NCBI GenBank assembly: GCA_900550345.1
Contig: URRX01000002.1
Span: forward strand, 1 to 32,612
Origin: an uncultured Anaerococcus sp.
Lineage (GTDB): Bacteria > Bacillota > Clostridia > Tissierellales > Peptoniphilaceae
DNA: 32,612 nucleotides
Reading direction: 5' to 3'
Within the stretch, counting starts at the first letter, position 1. Each line of letters opens with the position of its first letter. The translations under genes were made by a program, and so were the position numbers. This document shows, one piece after another, positions 1-5,267 of this stretch. The notes under the pieces are model-generated. The model was not told the DNA's origin and did no database searches. It was given only the letters and a program-made list of their open reading frames with translations.

Positions 1-251
1 AATATGCAAAAACACCGGTTGAGGATAGAGAGGAAGAAAAGAAGTTTTATTTGAGGCATAGGTGGATGACAACTCTGGGTGGTTTTCCAAAAGGGCTTAG
101 GATTAATATAGTCACTGGCACCGCAGATGTAGAGCAGATGATCCCATTGGTTAGATATAAAAATCAATTTACCAAAAAAGAAATAGAAGAAATCAAAGAA
201 AAGTTTAATACTGATTTAGCTGATTTTGAAATGATTGAGGTGGAAGAATGA
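1..251 (+). CDS. DUF1642-like phage protein, 5' end outside window
   Basis: The reading frame is open from base 3 and its start lies before the window. The visible C-terminal 82 residues match the 447-bp gene at 1073-1519 at both ends: both contain a YAKTPV segment, a basic FYLRHRW segment and an identical C-terminus ending IEVEE. The middle parts differ. The acidic, aromatic C-terminus and the position among small phage genes suggest the DUF1642 family of uncharacterised phage proteins; this is recognition by style, not a domain hit. The stop overlaps the next start as ATGA. The last 63 bases are identical to the end of the 1073-1519 gene. Confidence 0.6.
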   Translation, partial: YAKTPVEDREEEKKFYLRHRWMTTLGGFPKGLRINIVTGTADVEQMIPLVRYKNQFTKKEIEEIKEKFNTDLADFEMIEVEE

Positions 252-550
252 CGCTAAAACCAACTAAAGATGTTAAAGAGTATGAAAAGTACGGATTTAA
301 AAAATGTAAGGGTAGTTACGGTAGGAATGGTTGTTATTATTTATGTGTAGCTAAAGGCTGCAAAATGATTTTTCTGAGTAAAGAAATGATTGATATTATA
401 GATTGGTCTGATAGCGACCCAAGAATACACAAAAGACCGAATTGTAGATATAGCGATACAAGGACAGCTTTAGATATTGTTACAAGTCTTGCAATCAATG
501 GAATGATTATGACAGAATATCCGATTATAGAATGGGAGAAAAAAATATGA
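248..550 (+). CDS. phage protein of unknown function (100 aa)
   Basis: Starts at an ATG that overlaps the preceding stop (ATGA), with the RBS-like GAGGTGG of the repeated junction just upstream. The product is 100 residues, with a cysteine-containing N-terminal half (KKCKGSYGRNGCYYLC) and no membrane segment. The segment DWSDSDPRI resembles a WSDSDP stretch in the ArpU-like protein at 3565-4044; both may be phage adaptor-type sequence. I do not recognise the family. It is part of the tightly packed accessory gene chain at the end of the early region. Its stop overlaps the start of the 48-codon gene at 547. Confidence 0.6.
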   Translation: MTLKPTKDVKEYEKYGFKKCKGSYGRNGCYYLCVAKGCKMIFLSKEMIDIIDWSDSDPRIHKRPNCRYSDTRTALDIVTSLAINGMIMTEYPIIEWEKKI

Positions 551-693
551 AATATAAAGTAACAGCACATTTAGATTTTACGGAAGATGTTTTAGAGTTA
601 GACAATGATTTAACTGAAGAAGAAGTTAATGAAGAATTATACGAATATGTAATGAGTTTCTTTGATTGGGGATATAGTGAGGTGGAAGAATGA
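547..693 (+). CDS. small acidic phage protein (48 aa)
   Basis: A short gene with ATGA-type overlaps at both ends: it starts inside the stop of the 248-550 gene and ends in the start of the YopX-like gene. The upstream GGGAGAAAA can serve as ribosome binding site. The product is strongly acidic (runs such as DLTEEEVNEE) and ends in EVEE like four other proteins of this cluster. Function unknown. Exact fit into the chain of overlapping genes is the main support for it being real. Confidence 0.6.
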   Translation: MKYKVTAHLDFTEDVLELDNDLTEEEVNEELYEYVMSFFDWGYSEVEE

Positions 694-1076
694 TACCTAA
701 ATTTAGAGCATATTTTAATAAATACAAAAGAATGATTTATAGCATTGGAGTTGTGAATGAAAACACCATTTTAGTTGATTTTAATGGAGATGGAAATTTA
801 GAAACTATATTTCTTACAAATGATATAAGTTTAATGCAATCCACAGGTTTGAAAGACAAAAATGGTAATGAGATATACGAAGGTGATATATGTGCTTACT
901 ATTATGGAGATATTGCTGAATATTGCGAAGTCAAGTGGAGCGACAAATATTGTACCTGGATGATAGAAGGTAATTTTGATATAGAGTTTTTAAGGGATTT
1001 TGCAAAACATAGTGTATTTGAAGTAATAGGAAATATATACGAAAACTCGGAGTTATTAGAAGAGGTGGAAGAATGA
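690..1076 (+). CDS. YopX-family phage protein
   Basis: 128 residues. It opens with a KFRAYFNKYKRMIYS segment and contains LMQSTGLKDKNGNEIYEGDI followed by a FEVIGNIYENSELL end. This arrangement is typical of the YopX family (named after a Bacillus phage SPbeta protein), common in accessory parts of Firmicutes phages and of unknown biochemical role. It overlaps its neighbours by ATGA at both ends and carries the EVEE C-terminus shared in this cluster. The family call is made from the remembered motif pattern and is fairly secure. Confidence 0.85.
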   Translation: MIPKFRAYFNKYKRMIYSIGVVNENTILVDFNGDGNLETIFLTNDISLMQSTGLKDKNGNEIYEGDICAYYYGDIAEYCEVKWSDKYCTWMIEGNFDIEFLRDFAKHSVFEVIGNIYENSELLEEVEE

Positions 1077-1519
1077 AAACTAATGAATTTATTAAAAGAG
1101 TTGAAGAGTTGGGATATGACATCAAATTGCGTAATGATTATATACAAATTATCCGTGATGAATTTGTAGCGGTTGTAGTTTATATAAATGTGATGTATTC
1201 TATAACTTTTCATCAAATTATAAAAAATTCGTGGAATAATGGAGACAAACTCTTTGACCTTATTGTTGAATATGCAAAAACACCAGTAGATGAAAGGGAA
1301 GAAGAGAAGAAGTTTTATTTGAGACATAGGTGGTTTAAACCAAGTCCACTCATTAAAAATTATTTAAATTATTGGATAGGAAATGAAGAATATTGGCTAG
1401 ATTATAAGAATGAATCAGAAGATGTAAAAACGCAATTTACCCTTAAAGAAGTTGACGAAATCAAAGAAAAGTTTAATACTGATTTAGCTGATTTTGAAAT
1501 GATTGAGGTGGAAGAATGA
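1073..1519 (+). CDS. DUF1642-like phage protein (148 aa)
   Basis: Full-length paralogue of the partial gene at the window's left edge. The N-terminal half (MKTNEFIKRVEELGYDIKL) looks like a small folded module followed by segments with many aromatic residues. The C-terminal part, from YAKTPV through the basic FYLRHRW segment to the end, is shared with the first gene, including 63 identical bases at the 3' end. No catalytic motif is seen. DUF1642-like proteins are frequent near the end of phage replication regions and have no known activity. Starts and stops overlap the neighbours as ATGA. Confidence 0.65.
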   Translation: MKTNEFIKRVEELGYDIKLRNDYIQIIRDEFVAVVVYINVMYSITFHQIIKNSWNNGDKLFDLIVEYAKTPVDEREEEKKFYLRHRWFKPSPLIKNYLNYWIGNEEYWLDYKNESEDVKTQFTLKEVDEIKEKFNTDLADFEMIEVEE

Positions 1520-1704
1520 AAACAAATATTAAAATTGTATTTAAAGATAATACGGAGTGGGTGTTTGATGCAAATGGTTTTGATTTTGAAGAAGATGGAT
1601 TTTGTCGTTTAGATTTCGTTGATGAAGAAGATAGAGGTAGCTTAGTTGGTTATGTATCAATGTCTGAAATTAAATATTTAAGATTTGTGAAGGTGGAAGA
1701 ATGA
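1516..1704 (+). CDS. small phage protein of unknown function (62 aa)
   Basis: Short acidic protein (MKTNIKIVFKDNTEWVFDAN at the start), probably a small beta-rich domain judging from alternating hydrophobic residues. It ends KVEE, the shared C-terminus of this cluster, and its 3' end supplies the ribosome binding site (AAGGTGG) for the next gene through an ATGA overlap. Not recognised as a family. Confidence 0.6.
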   Translation: MKTNIKIVFKDNTEWVFDANGFDFEEDGFCRLDFVDEEDRGSLVGYVSMSEIKYLRFVKVEE

Positions 1705-1973
1705 GTGGAGGTTCTTTAAGTTATATTTGCTACAGCATTGAAAATAATTTAATTGGGGAAATGCAAGATGAAATTATGAATGAGTTTGTAAAAGATTTTG
1801 CCAAACTAACTCATGATTTGGAATGGTGGTTGTCGGCTGATTATGGAGAAGAAAAATATAGAAAAACTTTAAAAGAATTTAAAGAGAAATGGTTTAAAAA
1901 CTATGATCAAAGAGAGAAGGAAGCTATTTTAAAAATTAAAGAAAGAGCAATTAAGGAAATTGAAGAATTATGA
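1701..1973 (+). CDS. conserved phage protein, MSGGSL type (90 aa)
   Basis: The N-terminus MSGGSLSYICYSIEN and the segment FAKLTHDLEWWLSADYGEE are familiar from short hypothetical proteins of Firmicutes phages (MSGGS start, HDLEWW core). No function is established. The rest is helical and lysine/glutamate rich. It starts by ATGA overlap at the last copy of the repeated junction. Unlike its predecessors it ends in IEEL rather than VEE, so the junction chain stops here. Confidence 0.65.
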   Translation: MSGGSLSYICYSIENNLIGEMQDEIMNEFVKDFAKLTHDLEWWLSADYGEEKYRKTLKEFKEKWFKNYDQREKEAILKIKERAIKEIEEL

Positions 1974-2000
1974 GTTTAGAGATTTTGGAGAATTTGATTA

Positions 2001-2192
2001 ATGAAAAGTGATAAGGAAAAGTTGTTTGATATGTTTGATGTTTTTGAAAATGCTATAAAAGGTGTTGAGGATATAGGGGAATATGAAGATTATGATTTAG
2101 ATCAAAATATTGAGGAAATTTATAATAAATTAGAGGATTTAAGTATTGATGTATGGGAATTAATTTGTGAGAGAGGTTGGAGTGATGACTAA
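2001..2192 (+). CDS. small acidic phage protein (63 aa)
   Basis: 63 residues, very rich in Asp/Glu, predicted helical, without cysteine pairs or membrane segments. TTGGAG at 1985-1990 gives a plausible ribosome binding site. Its end overlaps the start of the RecU-like gene (ATG at 2185). Acidic mimic-like proteins are common in phages, but nothing here shows a target. Function unknown. Confidence 0.5.
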   Translation: MKSDKEKLFDMFDVFENAIKGVEDIGEYEDYDLDQNIEEIYNKLEDLSIDVWELICERGWSDD

Positions 2193-2688
2193 TCTCCAAA
2201 GTTTTAGGTCTTTGCAGGCCAATGGTTTTGGTAAAAATTTTGAGAAGTTGATTGATTTGGCTTGTAAGTATTATAGAGCTGAGGGCAAGGCTGATATTTC
2301 TAAGATTGATGAATCTTTCAGGGTTATTAGGCTTAAAAAGGCTGGTCGATTTGAAGGGCAGTTTACTAAGAATGCTAATCCGGACTTTGAGGGGACTCTT
2401 GATGGTGGCAGGTCTATTTGTTTTGAGGCAAAGTACACTAGAACAGACAGAATGAAACAAAGTGTAGTTTCGGATAAGCAAGCTGAGGTTTTGGAGATTA
2501 AAAGTAAGCTAGGTGGTCTTGCTGGTGTTTGTGTTGGTATTAAGGACAGGTATTTTTTTATCCCTTGGAATATTTGGGCAAATATGAAAGAAATATTTGG
2601 TAGAAAGTATGTTAAGGCTGATGATCTATCCCGATATGAGGTTATTTTTAGGCAAGGGGTCAGATTTTTGGATTATAAGTATGAGTAA
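2185..2688 (+). CDS. recU: RecU-type Holliday junction resolvase
   Basis: 167 residues when started at ATG 2185, chosen because it follows GAGAGGTTGGAG and overlaps the upstream gene only slightly. The product has the PD-(D/E)xK resolvase pattern of RecU (also called PBP-related factor A): NGFGKNFEKLID at residues 13-24, then PDFEGTL with Asp67, and FEAK with Glu81 and Lys83, the expected metal-binding and catalytic residues. The segment DKQAEVLE matches the region after the active site. Phage RecU homologues resolve branched DNA made in replication and recombination, possibly preparing DNA for packaging. Its stop overlaps the next gene by 8 bases. Confidence 0.85.
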   Translation: MTNLQSFRSLQANGFGKNFEKLIDLACKYYRAEGKADISKIDESFRVIRLKKAGRFEGQFTKNANPDFEGTLDGGRSICFEAKYTRTDRMKQSVVSDKQAEVLEIKSKLGGLAGVCVGIKDRYFFIPWNIWANMKEIFGRKYVKADDLSRYEVIFRQGVRFLDYKYE

Positions 2689-2842
2689 GTTTTTAAATAT
2701 TAATGATTGTTCTTTATTTTTGGAGATTGTTATTTATGTTTTGAAAAATAAGTTTGATTTTTCTGACATGGATATTGATAAGTTTATTTCTGAAATCGAA
2801 ATGAAAATTGATGATAATTTTGAGGAGGTTTTTAATGATTAA
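2681..2842 (+). CDS. small phage protein of unknown function (53 aa)
   Basis: Starts at ATG 2681 inside the end of the resolvase gene and ends inside the start of the dUTPase gene, so it is translationally coupled at both ends. The product has a hydrophobic/helical N-terminal half (FLNINDCSLFLEIVIYVLKN) and an acidic C-terminal half. Not recognised. Confidence 0.55.
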   Translation: MSKFLNINDCSLFLEIVIYVLKNKFDFSDMDIDKFISEIEMKIDDNFEEVFND

Positions 2843-3239
2843 GTACAAGGCACCTTACATATTAAGTAAGAAAGATGGAGATATTGGATATGATGTAAGA
2901 GCGATTGAAGACAGAATATTAGAGCCAATGGAAACGGCTACTATTTCTACTGGTGTTTTCTTGGAGTTAGATGATGGTTTTTATGCTGATTTAAGGGCAA
3001 GGTCTGGTAATTCAAGTAGGGGGTTAATTTGTAATCTTGGTCTTATTGATACTTCTTATAGGGGAGAGATTAAGGCTTCTATGACTAATTTAACTAGTAA
3101 TGATTATGAGATTAGAAAAGGCGATAGGATTGGCCAACTGGTTTTCAGGAATGAAAGTATGGTTGATTTGGAGAAAGTTTTGGAGATTGATTGTAGTACT
3201 GATAGAGGTGTCAAGGGTTTTGGATCTTCTGGTAGGTAG
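2835..3239 (+). CDS. dut: dUTP diphosphatase (trimeric dUTPase)
   Basis: Hydrolyses dUTP to dUMP and pyrophosphate, keeping uracil out of phage DNA and supplying dTMP precursor. From the ATG at 2835 (GAGGAGG six bases upstream) the protein is 134 residues, normal for a trimeric dUTPase. All five motifs are visible: DIGYDVRA (16-23), RSGNSSRG (56-63; usually RSS), GLIDTSYRGE with Asp72 and Tyr75, KGDRIGQLVF, and a C-terminal RGVKGFGSSGR. It lies with the resolvase in the nucleotide/DNA metabolism part of the early region. Confidence 0.95.
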   Translation: MIKYKAPYILSKKDGDIGYDVRAIEDRILEPMETATISTGVFLELDDGFYADLRARSGNSSRGLICNLGLIDTSYRGEIKASMTNLTSNDYEIRKGDRIGQLVFRNESMVDLEKVLEIDCSTDRGVKGFGSSGR

Positions 3240-3241
3240 TT

Positions 3242-3538
3242 ATGAGAATTAGAAAAAATATTTACACAAAAAAAGATGTAGATATTATTAGAAAAACTGA
3301 ATTTCTAGAAGGTAAAAATTTGGGATTGGATATTGCTTTACAGAAGTTAATTTTAATTCCTATGTTATTTCTTCGTGATAAGGAAGGTTATGGAACAAAA
3401 AGACTTGAAAACTTTATTGATTATTTTAAGTTTACTATGGACTGTCTAGATGATGATAGTGTTACTCTTAAAGAAATTGCGGATACTTTGGAGAGTGAAA
3501 CGGGGATTTCTTTTAAGGGGATTTTAGATAAAAAATAG
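3242..3538 (+). CDS. phage protein of unknown function (98 aa)
   Basis: Begins two bases after the dUTPase stop. The product is mainly helical, with a basic N-terminus (MRIRKNIYTKKDVDIIRKTE) and an acidic C-terminal half. No motif identified. It lies between the dUTPase and the late-regulator gene in the same transcription direction, so it is probably an early or middle gene. Confidence 0.55.
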   Translation: MRIRKNIYTKKDVDIIRKTEFLEGKNLGLDIALQKLILIPMLFLRDKEGYGTKRLENFIDYFKFTMDCLDDDSVTLKEIADTLESETGISFKGILDKK

Positions 3539-3564
3539 ATATTTATTAAATTAGAGGAGAAATG

Positions 3565-4044
3565 ATGAATTATAGAAAGGTTAGGGAAAATAGAAAGCGT
3601 AGGGAAAATATTGAGATCATAAAAATTAGGCTTTCAAATTATGGTAAAAATATTAAATTGATTGATGAAATTAAGTCTGAAGTTAGGGAAAAAAGAGACA
3701 GACTTGATATGCTCCGTTGTGGGTGGTCAGACTCTGATCCTATTAATGGTGGTGGGACAAACCAAGAGGAAAAAATAACTTATATTCTTGATGAAATTAA
3801 ATTTTTAGAAGATGAGATAAAAGAAATTCGATATGGTGATGAGGAAATCTCTAATTCTATTGCTAAGCTTAATGATAAAATGTTGAAATCTATTGTTTTT
3901 AGGCTTTGGGTTTATGATAAGTATAGTGATAAGCACGATACTATAAGAGGGATTGCTAGAAAGTATGATTTATCAAAGGATATGGTTTGGAGAAAGAGTG
4001 ATGCTGCTTTGTTGAGTATTTACAAAAGTCTTTATAATTATTGA
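3565..4044 (+). CDS. ArpU/DUF1492-like late transcription regulator
   Basis: 159 residues from ATG 3565; a second ATG lies immediately upstream at 3562, but the GGAG at 3556-3559 is better spaced for 3565. A long charged coiled-coil region (about residues 10-110) is followed by a C-terminal helix-turn-helix resembling sigma region 4 (TIRGIARKYDLSKDMVWRKS). A GGG-containing linker between the helices is typical of DUF1492. Proteins of this ArpU/RinA-like group sit at the end of phage early regions and switch on late genes. The position directly before a terminator, a strong promoter and the packaging module supports this role. Confidence 0.75.
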   Translation: MNYRKVRENRKRRENIEIIKIRLSNYGKNIKLIDEIKSEVREKRDRLDMLRCGWSDSDPINGGGTNQEEKITYILDEIKFLEDEIKEIRYGDEEISNSIAKLNDKMLKSIVFRLWVYDKYSDKHDTIRGIARKYDLSKDMVWRKSDAALLSIYKSLYNY

Positions 4045-4047
4045 AAT

Positions 4048-4071
4048 TAGGGTGGTTCTCCACTCTTTTTT
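4048..4071 (+). terminator. rho-independent terminator after early region
   Basis: Stem GGGTGG (4050-4055) / CCACTC (4060-4065) with a TTCT loop and one G-U pair, followed by a run of T. It closes the early gene chain after the ArpU-like gene. Confidence 0.75.
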
Positions 4072-4094
4072 ATTTGAAATTTTTCAAAAATGTG

Positions 4095-4123
4095 TTGACA
4101 ATAATATAAGTCGGTAGTATAAT
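4095..4123 (+). promoter_or_regulatory. consensus sigma-A promoter with 11-bp direct repeat
   Basis: TTGACA (4095-4100), a 17-bp spacer and TATAAT (4118-4123): a perfect consensus housekeeping promoter. ATAATATAAGT occurs at 4101-4111 and again at 4119-4129, spaced 18 bases, once in the spacer and once across the -10. This could be an operator for a phage regulator. It drives the small genes that follow and perhaps part of the late region. Confidence 0.85.
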
Positions 4124-4150
4124 ATAAGTATGAAAGGAGGAAATAATATA

Positions 4151-4249
4151 ATGATTAAAAGCATAAAAAAATTGAAGATTACAGAAATTGAAATCGACCT
4201 CAACATTGTAATCTTCAAAATAAAAATTAAACTAACTAAGAGCTCTTAG
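4151..4249 (+). CDS. micro-ORF, 32-residue peptide
   Basis: ATG at 4151 lies 10 bases after a strong AAAGGAGG (4133-4140) and about 20 bases after the likely transcription start of the promoter at 4095-4123. The 32-residue product has a striking alternation of charged and hydrophobic residues (KLKITEIEIDLNIVIFKIKI), suggesting a beta strand or hairpin rather than a membrane helix. The coding sequence contains a 12-bp perfect inverted repeat, so the message can also be read as a structured RNA. Function unknown; it may be a peptide, a leader or a regulatory RNA. Confidence 0.5.
   Translation: MIKSIKKLKITEIEIDLNIVIFKIKIKLTKSS
4172..4218 (+). repeat. 12-bp perfect inverted repeat within micro-ORF
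   Basis: TTGAAGATTACA (4172-4183) and TGTAATCTTCAA (4207-4218) are perfect reverse complements. Inside the loop TTGA (4188-4191) can pair with TCAA (4200-4203), giving a long interrupted hairpin. It is not followed by a T run, so it is not a standard terminator. Confidence 0.8.
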
Positions 4250-4284
4250 CTCTTGGTTGGTATAATCATTATATTATAATTTTT

Positions 4285-4395
4285 ATGAAAATCAATTTTG
4301 AATGTAAGAAAACTACAAGAAAAGAAAAAATACAAGGGATTATTGGTTGGGGACTTTTTATCTTGATTATTATCTTATTTAAAAAGTTTTTATAG
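4285..4395 (+). CDS. candidate 36-residue membrane peptide
   Basis: Short ORF starting ATG 4285. The product has a basic N-terminus (KKTTRKEKIQ) and one hydrophobic segment (GIIGWGLFILIIILF) followed by KKFL, as in a single-pass small membrane protein. There is no good ribosome binding site before the start, which lowers confidence. It ends just before the GGAGG used by the 4404 gene, so its translation could couple to that gene. Confidence 0.4.
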   Translation: MKINFECKKTTRKEKIQGIIGWGLFILIIILFKKFL

Positions 4396-4403
4396 GAGGT
4401 AGT

Positions 4404-4589
4404 ATGACTGAGAAGAAAACAAGTGATGCTCAGCTTAGAGCTAGTAGAAAATGGGATGCTAAAAATCCTGATGTTAAGAAGAAGTCTAGAAATAAATCAG
4501 GCTGCAAGGCTTATATTAGGGACTGGGCAAATGAGGAAGATTTGCTTGAAGTTGAGGAATGGATTAGAATGAGAAGAGAAAATTTATAA
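4404..4589 (+). CDS. small basic phage protein (61 aa)
   Basis: ATG 4404 follows TAGGAGGTAGT, a strong ribosome binding site. The protein is basic in its first half (KKTSDAQLRASRKWDAKN) and helical/acidic in its second (NEEDLLEVEEWIRMRR). This resembles short ribbon-helix-helix-like proteins of Firmicutes phages whose N-termini read SDxQLxASxxYD. DNA binding is likely but not shown. It is too short for a normal small terminase, although its place before the packaging genes makes such a role worth considering. Confidence 0.65.
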   Translation: MTEKKTSDAQLRASRKWDAKNPDVKKKSRNKSGCKAYIRDWANEEDLLEVEEWIRMRRENL

Positions 4590-4614
4590 AAGCTTGCGAC
4601 AAAAAAGCTTTTAT
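4586..4614 (+). repeat. 10-bp inverted repeat
   Basis: ATAAAAGCTT (4586-4595) and AAGCTTTTAT (4605-4614) are perfect reverse complements overlapping the stop codon of the 61-residue gene. No T run follows. It may protect the 3' end of the message or help the terminator downstream. Confidence 0.7.
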
Positions 4615-4652
4615 GATAAAATAATTTATAAGATTAAAAGTGTATACATTTT

Positions 4653-4684
4653 AAAGGCGAACGATTGGGTTCGTCTTTTTTTTA
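4653..4684 (+). terminator. rho-independent terminator of small-gene unit
   Basis: Stem GGCGAAC (4656-4662) / GTTCGTC (4669-4675), extendable by A-T pairs, followed by at least eight T. It closes the unit that starts at the 4095 promoter. Confidence 0.85.
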
Positions 4685-4698
4685 TATAAATTTATGAA

Positions 4699-4778
4699 CT
4701 AAGCTGCCAAATGTATCTCCGAAGATTATTATTAGAATGACGTGTTGATTTTTCTTTTCATAAATTTTGGCAGCCTAG
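4699..4778. repeat. spaced 9-bp inverted repeat upstream of HNH gene
   Basis: GCTGCCAAA (4703-4711) and TTTGGCAGC (4766-4774) are perfect reverse complements, with CTA and TAG continuing outside after one unpaired base each side. The 54-base interior shows no other clear feature. It could be a protein-binding pair of sites, for example for packaging or regulation. Confidence 0.6.
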
Positions 4779-4816
4779 TTGATGGAGTTATTATACATAT
4801 GCGAAAGGATTATAAT

Positions 4817-5155
4817 ATGGCTATTGATAGGACTGATAGGTCTGGACCTCACAGAGCTATGTTTGAAAAAAATAAAAAACGAATATTAAAAACAGAAAGA
4901 CTTTGTGGTATATGTGGTAAGCCTGTAGATATGAATGCTAAACCTCCAGACCCATTGAGTCCCTGCATTGATCATATAATTCCTGTATCAAAAGGAGGTC
5001 ATCCGTCTGATATATCTAACTTACAGCTTGCTCATTGGACTTGTAACAGAGCAAAGTCAGATAAATTATATAAAGAAAGTAAAAATGTTGAAATTCCAAC
5101 GAATAGAAACTTGCCTTTGAGTTTTAATTGGAAGAAATACAAAAGAAAAAAATAG
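4817..5155 (+). CDS. HNH endonuclease of the packaging module
   Basis: 112 residues from ATG 4817, chosen for AAAGGA at 4804-4809; the frame is open further upstream but without a better site. Zinc-finger HNH pattern: Cys30-x2-Cys33, Asp52-His53 in IDHIIPVSKGG, Asn68, His73 and Cys76 in HWTCNRAK. HNH proteins at this place next to head genes are packaging partners of TerL in many cos-type phages (for example HK97 gp74-like), cutting concatemeric DNA at cos. Here it directly precedes the portal gene rather than the terminase genes. A free-standing homing nuclease is the alternative, but conservation of position favours packaging. Confidence 0.85.
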   Translation: MAIDRTDRSGPHRAMFEKNKKRILKTERLCGICGKPVDMNAKPPDPLSPCIDHIIPVSKGGHPSDISNLQLAHWTCNRAKSDKLYKESKNVEIPTNRNLPLSFNWKKYKRKK

Positions 5156-5176
5156 AACGTTGAAATTACAACATTT

Positions 5177-5224
5177 ATGGGGGCATACCTCCCCTTTTGG
5201 ATAATTATTCCGGAGTTCCCCCAT
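5177..5224 (+). repeat. GC-rich hairpin between HNH and portal genes, possible cos or leader structure
   Basis: ATGGGGG (5177-5183) pairs perfectly with CCCCCAT (5218-5224), and inside it CTCC (5189-5192) pairs with GGAG (5212-5215). This is a GC-rich island in an AT-rich genome. It is not followed by a T run. Its place beside the HNH packaging nuclease makes a cos-type cleavage region possible; a translational control hairpin for the portal gene is the alternative. Confidence 0.6.
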
Positions 5225-5267
5225 CACTGTACAAATATACACACGAAAGAGGTGATTATTAATTTAA

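Noticed and set aside
902..1327. 141-codon open frame on the minus strand
   Set aside because: Lies antisense to two well-supported overlapping genes, has low-complexity Ile/Tyr/Ser composition and no ribosome binding site of note.
1970..2011. 13-codon ORF overlapping the stop of the 1701-1973 gene
   Set aside because: Too short and without recognisable content; at most a coupling leader between two genes.
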